Of a stretch of DNA of 6,020 bases, positions 1-4,574 are shown one piece after another (the first letter of the stretch is position 1; each line of letters opens with the position of its first letter). This DNA is from Phycisphaerales bacterium (GTDB taxonomy: Bacteria; Planctomycetota; Phycisphaerae; SM23-33). The stretch covers positions 16,209-22,228 of the forward strand of contig PMYM01000035.1 in NCBI GenBank assembly GCA_003171235.1, read 5' to 3'. A program made the position numbers and the translations under genes. The notes below the pieces were generated by a model that worked only from the letters and a program-made list of their open reading frames with translations, had not been told where the DNA came from and did not search any database.

Positions 1-14
1 GTCAGCGGATGGCT

Positions 15-32
15 CCAGGAGGATAATCCTGG
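15..32. repeat. Small stem-loop, 6-bp stem
   Basis: CCAGGA (15-20) and TCCTGG (27-32) are perfect inverted arms around the loop GGATAA. It is the first of three stem-loops within the 100 bases that contain no gene at the left edge. There is no T-run on either side, so it is not a standard terminator. Its role is unknown, and a stem this short could arise by chance. Confidence 0.35.
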
Positions 33-42
33 GCCTCTGCTA

Positions 43-60
43 CCCCGGCTAAAGCCGGGG
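43..60. repeat. C/G-rich palindrome, REP-like (copy 1)
   Basis: CCCCGGC (43-49) and GCCGGGG (54-60) form a perfect 7-bp stem with the 4-base loop TAAA. Nearly the same element occurs at 3715-3734, with an 8-bp stem and loop GTAA. Both lie between genes and neither has a T-run. Two near-copies 3.7 kb apart suggest a dispersed palindromic repeat rather than two independent terminators. Short C/G palindromes of this style are, from general recall, common between genes in planctomycete genomes. Confidence 0.55.
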
Positions 61-66
61 CCTGTT

Positions 67-100
67 AAGAGAAGAGAAGAGAAGCCTGCTTGCGCAGGCT
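67..100 (-). terminator. Candidate terminator of the 142-543 gene, with AAGAG tandem tract
   Basis: AGCCTGC (83-89) and GCAGGCT (94-100) make a perfect 7-bp stem with a 4-base loop. On the minus strand this hairpin begins 41 bases after the stop codon of the small conserved gene. It is followed directly by a pyrimidine tract of 16 bases (the complement of 67-82), 9 of them T. That tract is the complement of three tandem AAGAG units at 67-81 plus a partial copy. The arrangement resembles a Rho-independent terminator with a weak, C-interrupted U tract. Confidence 0.45.
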
Positions 101-141
101 CAAACAAGCAAGCAATGAGCTACACCGCAATGCAAAGCACT

Positions 142-543
142 CTAATCGAACAATCCGAGCGCCACATCATCCCATTCGTGCGACGACTGGGGCCACTTAG
201 AGCTTGGCGGAGGGAAATCAGACCGACAGAAACCTCGCTTGGTGACAAAGTCAAACACCGCGTGGGGGTAGCCGTTGATAAGCAAGGCTGTCTTTGTACC
301 GTCCCGCGCCCAAACGATTTTGACTTCCGAAGGAATATGACCGTCCTTCACGGCCTTGACGTCATAGATGCTCAAGGCGTCCTGAATGGGATTTTCCTTG
401 TCTCTGTAATCCAGAGCGTAGAAGTACCCCGTGTCGCCGTCATCTTCAAAACAAGCTCCATACTCGTTATATGGCGTCCTGCTATCGATAGTCATGGGGT
501 GCCCCACCACGAGTGTGCCTTCAGCTCCCAAGATAACCGCCAT
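142..543 (-). CDS. Small conserved protein of unknown function, DUF2251-like
   Basis: A 133-residue soluble protein with no signal peptide or membrane segment. Conserved-looking blocks are FEDDGDTGYFYALD (residues 32-45), a DALSIYDV block (55-62), and VKIVWARDG followed by LLINGYPHAVFDF (74-99) with a KRGFCRSDFPPP block after it. I recognise these as the pattern of Pfam DUF2251, whose function is not known; the assignment is from memory. The ATG at 541-543 is well supported: an in-frame TAA lies six codons upstream, a GGGGAG ribosome-binding site (550-555) sits six bases before it, and a promoter lies further upstream. By hand count over 181-540 the GC content is about 54%, against roughly 70% sampled in glmU, so the gene may have been acquired by transfer. 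It faces the same way as the methyltransferase but has its own promoter, so no shared role is implied. Confidence 0.8.
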   Translation of the reverse strand: MAVILGAEGTLVVGHPMTIDSRTPYNEYGACFEDDGDTGYFYALDYRDKENPIQDALSIYDVKAVKDGHIPSEVKIVWARDGTKTALLINGYPHAVFDFVTKRGFCRSDFPPPSSKWPQSSHEWDDVALGLFD

Positions 544-574
544 TGGCGACTCCCCAAGTTAGAGGTTGCGGCCA

Positions 575-602
575 ATTATGCGATTCCCACCGTGAACTTC
601 AA
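575..602 (-). promoter_or_regulatory. Sigma70-type promoter for the 142-543 gene
   Basis: On the minus strand, TTGAAG (597-602; 4 of 6 matches to TTGACA) and CATAAT (575-580; 5 of 6 matches to TATAAT) are separated by 16 bases. Transcription would start near 567-568. That leaves a 5' untranslated region of about 25 bases containing the GGGGAG site at 550-555. The spacing and the fit to the downstream gene make this credible. Confidence 0.5.
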
Positions 603-647
603 GCACAACGAGGGATACCACTGCCTTGGAGTGACTTGCAAGCCAAG

Positions 648-679
648 CAGGGCGAGCAACCCAACAGTTGCTCGCCCTG
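648..679 (-). terminator. Strong stem-loop just after the methyltransferase gene
   Basis: A perfect 13-bp inverted repeat: the arms at 648-660 and 667-679 (CAGGGCGAGCAAC and its complement) enclose a 6-base loop. On the minus strand it starts 7 bases after the methyltransferase stop codon (687-689). The position and stability fit a transcription terminator or a 3' end stabiliser. The sequence after it on that strand, CTTGGCTTGC, is only weakly T-rich, so it is not a textbook Rho-independent terminator. It separates the methyltransferase from the promoter at 575-602. Confidence 0.6.
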
Positions 680-686
680 ACGGACT

Positions 687-1367
687 TCAGGCCAATCGGC
701 CGAACACATCCACGTGGCGGTCGCTGACGGTCTTGACCTCCAGGGGCAGTTTGGCTTGGCGAAGCTGTTGGACGATCTCTTCGGGCGTGTAGGCCGCCAG
801 CAGGGAACGGTAGTATTCTTCCTGCAGCAGGGGGGTCTCCGAACTGGCGTAGGCGGCGACGATGTCGGCCGCCCGCTTGGCCGTCGGCGGGCGGAACAGG
901 TCGCGCATGAACACCAGCGCCCCCGGCCGGGCGAGCCGGCGGATCTCTCGCCACAATTCCAGGGCATTGGCGACGTGGTGCAGAATGCTGTTGGAGAAGA
1001 TCACGTCGAAGCTGCCACCCGGCAGGGAGGTCTTTTTGGCGTCGCGCTGCAGCAGACAGATGCGGCCTTCCAGAGCGGCGGCGGCGACGGCCTGGCGGGC
1101 CAACCCCAGCATGGCTTCCGAGGCGTCGATGGCGGTGATCAGCCAGTCCGCCCGGAGCCTGGCCAGGCGAATGGGGATGTCGGCCGGGCCGGTGCCCAGG
1201 TCCAGGGCCGCTAAGGCGGGGGCATTCCCGGCCAGTTCCAGCAGGCGGTCCACGAAGAGCTGGTTGACCTGGCTGAAATCCGCCCGGGCGTAGGCCTGGG
1301 CCTCGGCCGGTGAGTCCATGACCTCGCCTTCGCTCTGCCGCGTGAGTGAGTCGCCCATGCCCGCCAT
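687..1367 (-). CDS. Class I SAM-dependent methyltransferase, substrate unknown
   Basis: A protein of 226 residues with a Rossmann-type methyltransferase core. Motif I is LDLGTGPADIPI (residues 55-66), which binds S-adenosylmethionine. The acidic end of strand 2 is ITAIDASEAML (77-87), where D81 should contact the ribose. A further acidic motif is QRDAKKTSLP (107-116), and the motif IV region is FDVIFSNSILHHV (120-132). It resembles small UbiE/Methyltransf_11-type enzymes acting on small molecules, but nothing shows the substrate. The N-terminal part EVMDSPAEAQAYARADF is typical of a bacterial subgroup of unknown function. The start is uncertain. M1 (1365-1367) has a GGGGTGGG stretch 5 bases upstream. 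M4 (1356-1358) would be the first base of a leaderless transcript from the promoter described separately, giving 223 residues. M17 (1317-1319) is less likely because it would remove conserved-looking sequence. GC content matches the main genome. Confidence 0.85.
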   Translation of the reverse strand: MAGMGDSLTRQSEGEVMDSPAEAQAYARADFSQVNQLFVDRLLELAGNAPALAALDLGTGPADIPIRLARLRADWLITAIDASEAMLGLARQAVAAAALEGRICLLQRDAKKTSLPGGSFDVIFSNSILHHVANALELWREIRRLARPGALVFMRDLFRPPTAKRAADIVAAYASSETPLLQEEYYRSLLAAYTPEEIVQQLRQAKLPLEVKTVSDRHVDVFGRLA

Positions 1368-1393
1368 TATAACCCACCCCGTTTTGGTGTCAT
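1366..1393 (-). promoter_or_regulatory. Near-consensus promoter overlapping the methyltransferase start
   Basis: On the minus strand, ATGACA (1388-1393; 5 of 6 matches to TTGACA) is followed after 16 bases by a perfect TATAAT (1366-1371). The last two bases of the TATAAT are the A and T of the first possible start codon (1365-1367). A 7-base discriminator, GGCGGGC, then leads to the A of the next in-frame ATG at 1358. Transcription starting there would give a leaderless mRNA beginning at M4. Confidence 0.55.
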
Positions 1394-1397
1394 GGCT

Positions 1398-1419
1398 GCG
1401 CCTGGCCGGGGCCAGGCGC
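1398..1419. repeat. Perfect 10-bp inverted repeat in the divergent intergenic region
   Basis: GCGCCTGGCC (1398-1407) and GGCCAGGCGC (1410-1419) are perfect inverted arms separated by GG. The element lies between the minus-strand promoter at 1366-1393 and the plus-strand promoter at 1452-1480, where an operator for a dimeric regulator would be placed. It could also be a transcript hairpin. On the plus strand a T6 run (1432-1437) follows, but 12 bases after the stem and with no upstream plus-strand gene to terminate. On the minus strand no T-run follows. Confidence 0.45.
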
Positions 1420-1451
1420 GGGCAGGGGGCGTTTTTTATGGAGGAACCTCA

Positions 1452-1480
1452 TTGACACGGGGGGCGTAGCAGGGTAAAGT
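1452..1480 (+). promoter_or_regulatory. Strong sigma70-type promoter upstream of tRNA-Gln and the glmU series
   Basis: A perfect TTGACA (1452-1457) and TAAAGT (1475-1480; 4 of 6 matches to TATAAT) are separated by the ideal 17 bases. Transcription would start near 1487-1488, about 150 bases before the tRNA. I see no better promoter closer to the tRNA or to glmU, so this may drive the tRNA and possibly the genes after it. No clear terminator lies between the tRNA and glmU. Confidence 0.5.
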
Positions 1481-1501
1481 TCTCGGCCTGTGTTTGGTGT
1501 A

Positions 1502-1580
1502 CCCGGTCGCTTAGGGCGACCCTCCAGGAGAGGGAATGGGCAAGCAGCTGGCGGCCGCTTGTCCAAGCCTCCTGACCGGG
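1502..1580 (+). other. Possible structured leader RNA, or small ORF with hidden ribosome-binding site
   Basis: Three nested helices can form. CCCGGT (1502-1507) pairs with ACCGGG (1575-1580). CAGGAG (1525-1530) pairs with CTCCTG (1569-1574). GGGCAAGC (1538-1545) pairs with GCTTGTCC (1557-1564) with one G-T pair. On the 3' side the outer and middle helices are directly adjacent. The middle helix covers AGGAG (1526-1530), a good ribosome-binding site five bases before an ATG at 1536. That ATG opens a 38-codon frame ending with TAA at 1650-1652, inside the tRNA. The peptide begins MGKQLAAACP and resembles nothing I know; its third-position GC (25 of 37 codons) is lower than expected here. I match no known RNA family, including SRP RNA, 6S, tmRNA and T-box. 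Confidence 0.25.
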
Positions 1581-1637
1581 CCACGCCGCCGTCTCGATGG
1601 CCAAAGCGGAATTAGCCTGTCGGCACGGCGTGCGCAT

Positions 1638-1709
1638 TACCCGGTGGTGTAATTGGCAACACAGAAGATTTTGGTTCTTCTATTCCAGGTTCGAGTCCTG
1701 GCCGGGTAG
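1638..1709 (+). tRNA. tRNA-Gln (anticodon UUG)
   Basis: A complete 72-base cloverleaf. The acceptor stem TACCCGG (1638-1644) pairs fully with CCGGGTA (1702-1708), with discriminator G1709. The D arm is GTGT/ACAC (1647-1650, 1659-1662) with GG in the loop. The anticodon stem is GAAGA/TCTTC (1664-1668, 1676-1680) with loop TTTTGGT, so the anticodon TTG is at 1671-1673. The variable loop is TATT, and the T arm is CCAGG/CCTGG with loop TTCGAGT (1685-1701). The U1-A72 end pair is typical of glutamine tRNAs. CCA is not encoded and must be added after transcription. It reads both CAA and CAG codons. It lies 106 bases before glmU on the same strand and may share the promoter at 1452-1480. Confidence 0.96.
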
Positions 1710-1733
1710 TCCGTACAACAGTACCCAGTGATC

Positions 1734-1795
1734 GGTAGCCAGTAGCCCGGAAGAAGAAACTGGCACTGACAACCGGCTACAGGCTACAGGCTACT
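1734..1795. repeat. 7-bp tandem repeat with inverted partner before glmU
   Basis: Three tandem 7-base units, GGCTACA GGCTACA GGCTACT, lie at 1775-1795. An inverted partner, GGTAGCCAGTAGCC, lies at 1734-1747; its complement matches 1775-1788 at 12 of 14 positions. The transcript could form a long imperfect hairpin with a loop of about 27 bases. It fills most of the gap between tRNA-Gln and glmU. There is no T-run, and it is best described as a short repeat of unknown role. Slippage could change the copy number. Confidence 0.55.
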
Positions 1796-1815
1796 AGTTA
1801 CCAGGTTTGGTTGGC

Positions 1816-2766
1816 ATGAGCACAGCAGCGATAATCCTGGCGGCGGGCAAGGGCGCGCGGATGAAAACCGCCACGCCCAAGGTCCTGCACAAGGTCTGCA
1901 ATCTGCCCATGCTGACCTACGTGCTGGAGGCCTGCCGCGAAGCCGGCTGCGACCGGCTGATCTGCGTCATCGGCTTCGGGGCCGAAGAGATCCGCGCCGC
2001 CTACGCCGACCAGAAGGACATCGTCTGGGTGCTGCAGGAGCAGCAGCTTGGCACCGGCCATGCCGTGCAGGTCAGCCTGCCGGCCTTGGCCGACCTGGAG
2101 GGCGAGATGCTGGTGCTGGCCGGCGACGGCCCGCTGGTCCGCCCCGAGACGCTTTCCCAGATGCTCAGCGTGCATCGCCGGCGCCACTCCGCCTGCACCC
2201 TGGCCACCAGCATCCTGAGCGAGCCGGAGGCCTACGGGCGGATCATCCGCGACGAGACGGGCGAATTGGAGGGCATCGTCGAGTACCTCGACGCCACGGC
2301 TGAGCAGGCCCGCATCAAGGAAGTCAACGTCTCGCTGTACTGCTTCGACACCGCGCTTTTGCGCCAGGTCGTCGGCCAGCTCCGCAACGACAACGCCAAG
2401 GGCGAGTATTACCTGACCGACACGCTGGGCATGCTGCGGGGCCGCGGCCACACCATCACCGCCGTGCCCGCCGTACCGCCCGAGGACGTGCTTTCCATCA
2501 ACGACCGGGTGCAACTGGCCCAGGTCAGCCGGCTGATGCAGCAGCGCATCCAGGCCCGTCTGATGTTGGAGGGCGTGACCATCGAAAACTCCGCCAGCAC
2601 CTGGATAGACCCGCGAGCACGCATCGGGGCCGACACGGTCATCCGCCCCATGACGGTGATCGACGGCCTCTGCCGCATCGGCCGGAGGTGCACTATCGGC
2701 CCGATGGTCGTGCTCAAGGACGCCCAGGTGGCCGACGGGCAAAGCGTGGAGGCCAGCCGTGGATAA
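1816..2766 (+). CDS. glmU: GlmU-like UDP-GlcNAc pyrophosphorylase without acetyltransferase half
   Basis: A protein of 316 residues. The nucleotidyltransferase domain (about 1-235) should join UTP and GlcNAc-1-phosphate to make UDP-GlcNAc for peptidoglycan and other wall polymers. Visible motifs are LAAGKGARM (8-16) with K22 in PKVLH, QQLGTGHA (76-83), the metal-binding GDGPL (103-107; usually GDVPL), YGRIIR (140-145), EVN (169-171), GEYYLTD (196-202), and N229 in the SINDR segment. After about 254 only a few left-handed beta-helix hexapeptides follow before the stop. Full GlmU has about 450 residues, and the missing part holds the acetyltransferase active site. The stop overlaps prs by 8 bases, so this is a settled short form rather than a damaged gene. 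The ATG at 1816 is chosen because the IILAAG motif follows at the usual distance; an in-frame TTG at 1807 is less likely. No strong ribosome-binding site is seen. Confidence 0.9.
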   Translation: MSTAAIILAAGKGARMKTATPKVLHKVCNLPMLTYVLEACREAGCDRLICVIGFGAEEIRAAYADQKDIVWVLQEQQLGTGHAVQVSLPALADLEGEMLVLAGDGPLVRPETLSQMLSVHRRRHSACTLATSILSEPEAYGRIIRDETGELEGIVEYLDATAEQARIKEVNVSLYCFDTALLRQVVGQLRNDNAKGEYYLTDTLGMLRGRGHTITAVPAVPPEDVLSINDRVQLAQVSRLMQQRIQARLMLEGVTIENSASTWIDPRARIGADTVIRPMTVIDGLCRIGRRCTIGPMVVLKDAQVADGQSVEASRG

Positions 2767-3706
2767 CCTGAAGGTATTCAGCGGTCGTGCCCATCCGGCG
2801 CTGTCGCAGCAGATCGCCGACTACCTGGGGCAGCGCCTGGGCAAGGTGACGGTCGAGAGCTTCCCCGACGGCGAGCTGCTGGTCAAGCTGGAGGAAGACG
2901 TTCGCGGGCGCGACGTGTTCTTCATCCAGCCGACCTGCCCGCCGGTCAACGAGAACCTGATGGAGCTGCTGGTGTTCATCGACTGCGCCCGGCGAGCCTC
3001 GGCCGAACGCATCACGGCCGTGATTCCATATTTCGGCTACGCCCGCCAGGACCGCAAGGACGAGGGCCGCGTGCCCATAACCGCCAAACTGGTGGCCAAC
3101 CTGATCTCCACTGCCGGGGCCGACCGCGTGCTGACGATGGACCTGCACGCCGCCCAGATCCAGGGCTTCTTCGACATCCCGGTGGACAACATCTACGCCG
3201 CGCCGATCCTGAGCCGGTATTTCAGCCAACTGAACCTGCCCAACCTGGTGCTGCTCTCGCCCGACGTGGGCAACGCCAAGCGGGCCCGGCAGTACGCCCG
3301 GCGGCTCAACGGCGAACTGGCCATCATCGACAAACGCCGAGTGAGCGGCACCCAGACCACTATGAACCGCGTCATCGGCGACGTGCGCGGCAAGACCGTG
3401 CTGATGATGGACGACATGATTTCCACCGCTGGCACGGTGGCCCTGGCCGCCCAAGTGGCCCGCGACGAAGGCGCCGCCCGCATCCTGGTGGGGGCCACCC
3501 ACCCGGTGCTGGTGGGGCCGGCCCTGAACCGGCTGGCCGAGGCCGGCATCGAAGAGGTGGTGGTCACCAACACCGTTCCCGTCGGCCAGGACAAGCTAAT
3601 CGCCCTGCCCAGCCTGAAGATCCTGTCGGTGGCGGAACTGCTGGGCGAGGCCGTCCATCGCATTCACAACAACGAATCGGTAAGCAGCCTGTTCTTGAGA
3701 GATTGA
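2759..3706 (+). CDS. prs: Ribose-phosphate pyrophosphokinase (PRPP synthase)
   Basis: Makes 5-phosphoribosyl-1-pyrophosphate from ribose 5-phosphate and ATP, feeding purine, pyrimidine, histidine, tryptophan and NAD synthesis. At 315 residues it has normal class I length. Motifs in order are FPDGE (35-39), the ATP-binding PYFGYARQDRKD (90-101), MDLHAAQIQGFFD (127-139) with metal-binding H130, catalytic KRR (192-194), the PRPP-binding loop MMDDMISTAGT (216-226), and a C-terminal TNTVP segment. The PRPP loop has Ser222 where E. coli and Bacillus enzymes have Asp; archaeal PRPP synthases also have Ser here, so activity is expected. The start is GTG at 2759, supported by GGAGG at 2748-2752 six bases upstream. 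It overlaps the glmU stop by 8 bases, so the two are probably translationally coupled, as in the Bacillus gcaD-prs pair. Confidence 0.97.
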   Translation: MDNLKVFSGRAHPALSQQIADYLGQRLGKVTVESFPDGELLVKLEEDVRGRDVFFIQPTCPPVNENLMELLVFIDCARRASAERITAVIPYFGYARQDRKDEGRVPITAKLVANLISTAGADRVLTMDLHAAQIQGFFDIPVDNIYAAPILSRYFSQLNLPNLVLLSPDVGNAKRARQYARRLNGELAIIDKRRVSGTQTTMNRVIGDVRGKTVLMMDDMISTAGTVALAAQVARDEGAARILVGATHPVLVGPALNRLAEAGIEEVVVTNTVPVGQDKLIALPSLKILSVAELLGEAVHRIHNNESVSSLFLRD

Positions 3707-3714
3707 GTATTTAG

Positions 3715-3734
3715 CCCCCGGCGTAAGCCGGGGG
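3715..3734. repeat. C/G-rich palindrome, REP-like (copy 2)
   Basis: CCCCCGGC (3715-3722) and GCCGGGGG (3727-3734) form a perfect 8-bp stem with a GTAA loop, starting 8 bases after the prs stop. The element at 43-60 is nearly the same. No T-run follows (next bases TATAGCCGAG), so it is not a standard terminator, although in the transcript it could protect the 3' end of prs mRNA or weaken read-through into rplY. Confidence 0.6.
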
Positions 3735-3761
3735 TATAGCCGAGAAAATAAAGGCCAATGA

Positions 3762-3784
3762 GGCACGGGTTGAAAATCTGTGCC
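3762..3784. repeat. GGCAC...GTGCC stem-loop upstream of rplY
   Basis: GGCACGGG (3762-3769) pairs with TCTGTGCC (3777-3784), including two G-T pairs, around a 7-base loop. Flanking CCAAT (3755-3759) and ACTGG (3785-3789) are partly complementary, so the palindrome is degenerate but longer. It is the second palindrome in the 100-base gap between prs and rplY and ends 22 bases before the rplY start. It could be a worn copy of a dispersed repeat or a leader hairpin. Confidence 0.4.
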
Positions 3785-3806
3785 ACTGGATCGGAGATGA
3801 AGGTTT

Positions 3807-4490
3807 ATGGCAGCGCTGAAAATCATGACGCGTGAGAAGCTGGGCACAAAGGTTTCTCGCCGCCTGCGGGCCGAGGGCCTGTTGCCGGGCATCGTTTACG
3901 GGCACGGGCAGGCCAACCTGGCCATCTCGCTGCCGGCGGACGAAATCAAGAGGGCCATCCGCCACGGCGAGCGCGTGCTCAAGGGCGTTTTGGACGGCTC
4001 GGAACAGAACTTCCTGATCAAGGACGTGCAGTACGATTACCTGGGCAACCAGGTGATTCACGTCGACCTGACCCGCGTGCGCCTGGACGAGCGCGTGACG
4101 TTGACCGTGCCGGTGGTGCTGCGCGGCACGCCCGTGGGCGTGGCCACCGAGGGCGGCGTGCTCAGCCAGTCCCTGCGCACGCTGACGGTCGAGTGCCTGG
4201 TGACCGACATTCCCGAGGATCTGCGGGTCAGTGTGGCGGCCTTGAAGCTCAACGACGTGCTGAAGGTCAAGGACATCCCGCTGCCCCCCAACCTCACCAT
4301 CAAGGAAGAGGGCGAGACCATCGTGGCCAGCGTGAGCATGGTGGCCGAGGAGGTGGTCGCCGCGGCGGAAGAGGCGGTGGCGGCAGTGGCCGAGCCCGAG
4401 ATCATCGGCGCCAAGCCCGAAGAGGGCGAGGGAGAGGCCCCCGAGGCGGAAAAGCCCGCCAAGAAGGAAAAGGAAAAGAAGGAAGAGTAG
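3807..4490 (+). CDS. rplY: Large ribosomal subunit protein bL25, CTC/TL5 long form
   Basis: A 227-residue protein that binds 5S rRNA in the large subunit. The N-terminal domain (about 1-93) carries the typical REKLGTKVSRRLRAEGLLPGIVYG region (9-32), then a KDVQYDYLG segment (72-80) and HVDLTRV (85-91). A second beta domain follows (about 95-178), as in Thermus TL5 and Bacillus Ctc; E. coli L25 lacks it. The last 45 or so residues are a low-complexity tail rich in Ala and Glu, then Lys and Glu, probably disordered; such tails are common in long-form bL25. The ATG at 3807 has GGAG at 3793-3796 (ten bases away) and AAGG at 3800-3803. It lies 100 bases after prs, separated by two stem-loops, and 84 bases before pth. 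The order prs-ctc-pth matches Bacillus. Confidence 0.96.
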   Translation: MAALKIMTREKLGTKVSRRLRAEGLLPGIVYGHGQANLAISLPADEIKRAIRHGERVLKGVLDGSEQNFLIKDVQYDYLGNQVIHVDLTRVRLDERVTLTVPVVLRGTPVGVATEGGVLSQSLRTLTVECLVTDIPEDLRVSVAALKLNDVLKVKDIPLPPNLTIKEEGETIVASVSMVAEEVVAAAEEAVAAVAEPEIIGAKPEEGEGEAPEAEKPAKKEKEKKEE

Positions 4491-4574
4491 CGGCGGTTGG
4501 ACTGCTGGTCTGCTTGGCCGACAGGCGCCTGACGGCCTGGCAGGGCGGCGGTCAAACAGCCCCTGGGCGCCCCA

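Noticed and set aside
115..792. A 225-codon open frame on the plus strand across the left part
   Set aside because: It lies opposite the DUF2251-like gene and runs into the methyltransferase gene. The protein has no recognisable motif, whereas the minus-strand frame has conserved blocks, a ribosome-binding site and a promoter.
559..1377. A 272-codon minus-strand frame overlapping the methyltransferase
   Set aside because: It is an out-of-frame reading of the same strand, rich in Arg, Pro and Gly, a usual artefact of high GC. The methyltransferase frame holds the SAM-binding motifs.
1398..1437. Palindrome plus T6 as a Rho-independent terminator
   Set aside because: The T-run is 12 bases from the stem, no plus-strand gene lies upstream, and the minus-strand side has no T-run.
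1390..1637. Short minus-strand frames in the intergenic region before the tRNA
   Set aside because: They are low-complexity, Pro/Arg-rich, lack ribosome-binding sites and match no family. The region is better explained by promoter and RNA structure.
1487..1637. Known small RNA (SRP RNA, 6S RNA, tmRNA, RNase P RNA or T-box)
   Set aside because: None of the signature sequences is present: no SRP GGAAG loop context, no tmRNA tag frame, no RNase P conserved core and no T-box AGGGTGG element.
1807..1815. TTG at 1807 as the glmU start
   Set aside because: It adds only three residues, has no ribosome-binding site at a useful distance, and the ATG at 1816 places the nucleotide-binding loop at the family's usual position.
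1798..2742. A 314-codon minus-strand frame opposite glmU
   Set aside because: It is an antisense shadow of a well-supported gene, with no motif and a composition typical of reversed GC-rich codons.
2690..2766. Frameshift that would restore the missing half of GlmU
   Set aside because: The sequence after the stop is fully occupied by prs, which begins within the overlap and shows no left-over beta-helix coding in any frame.
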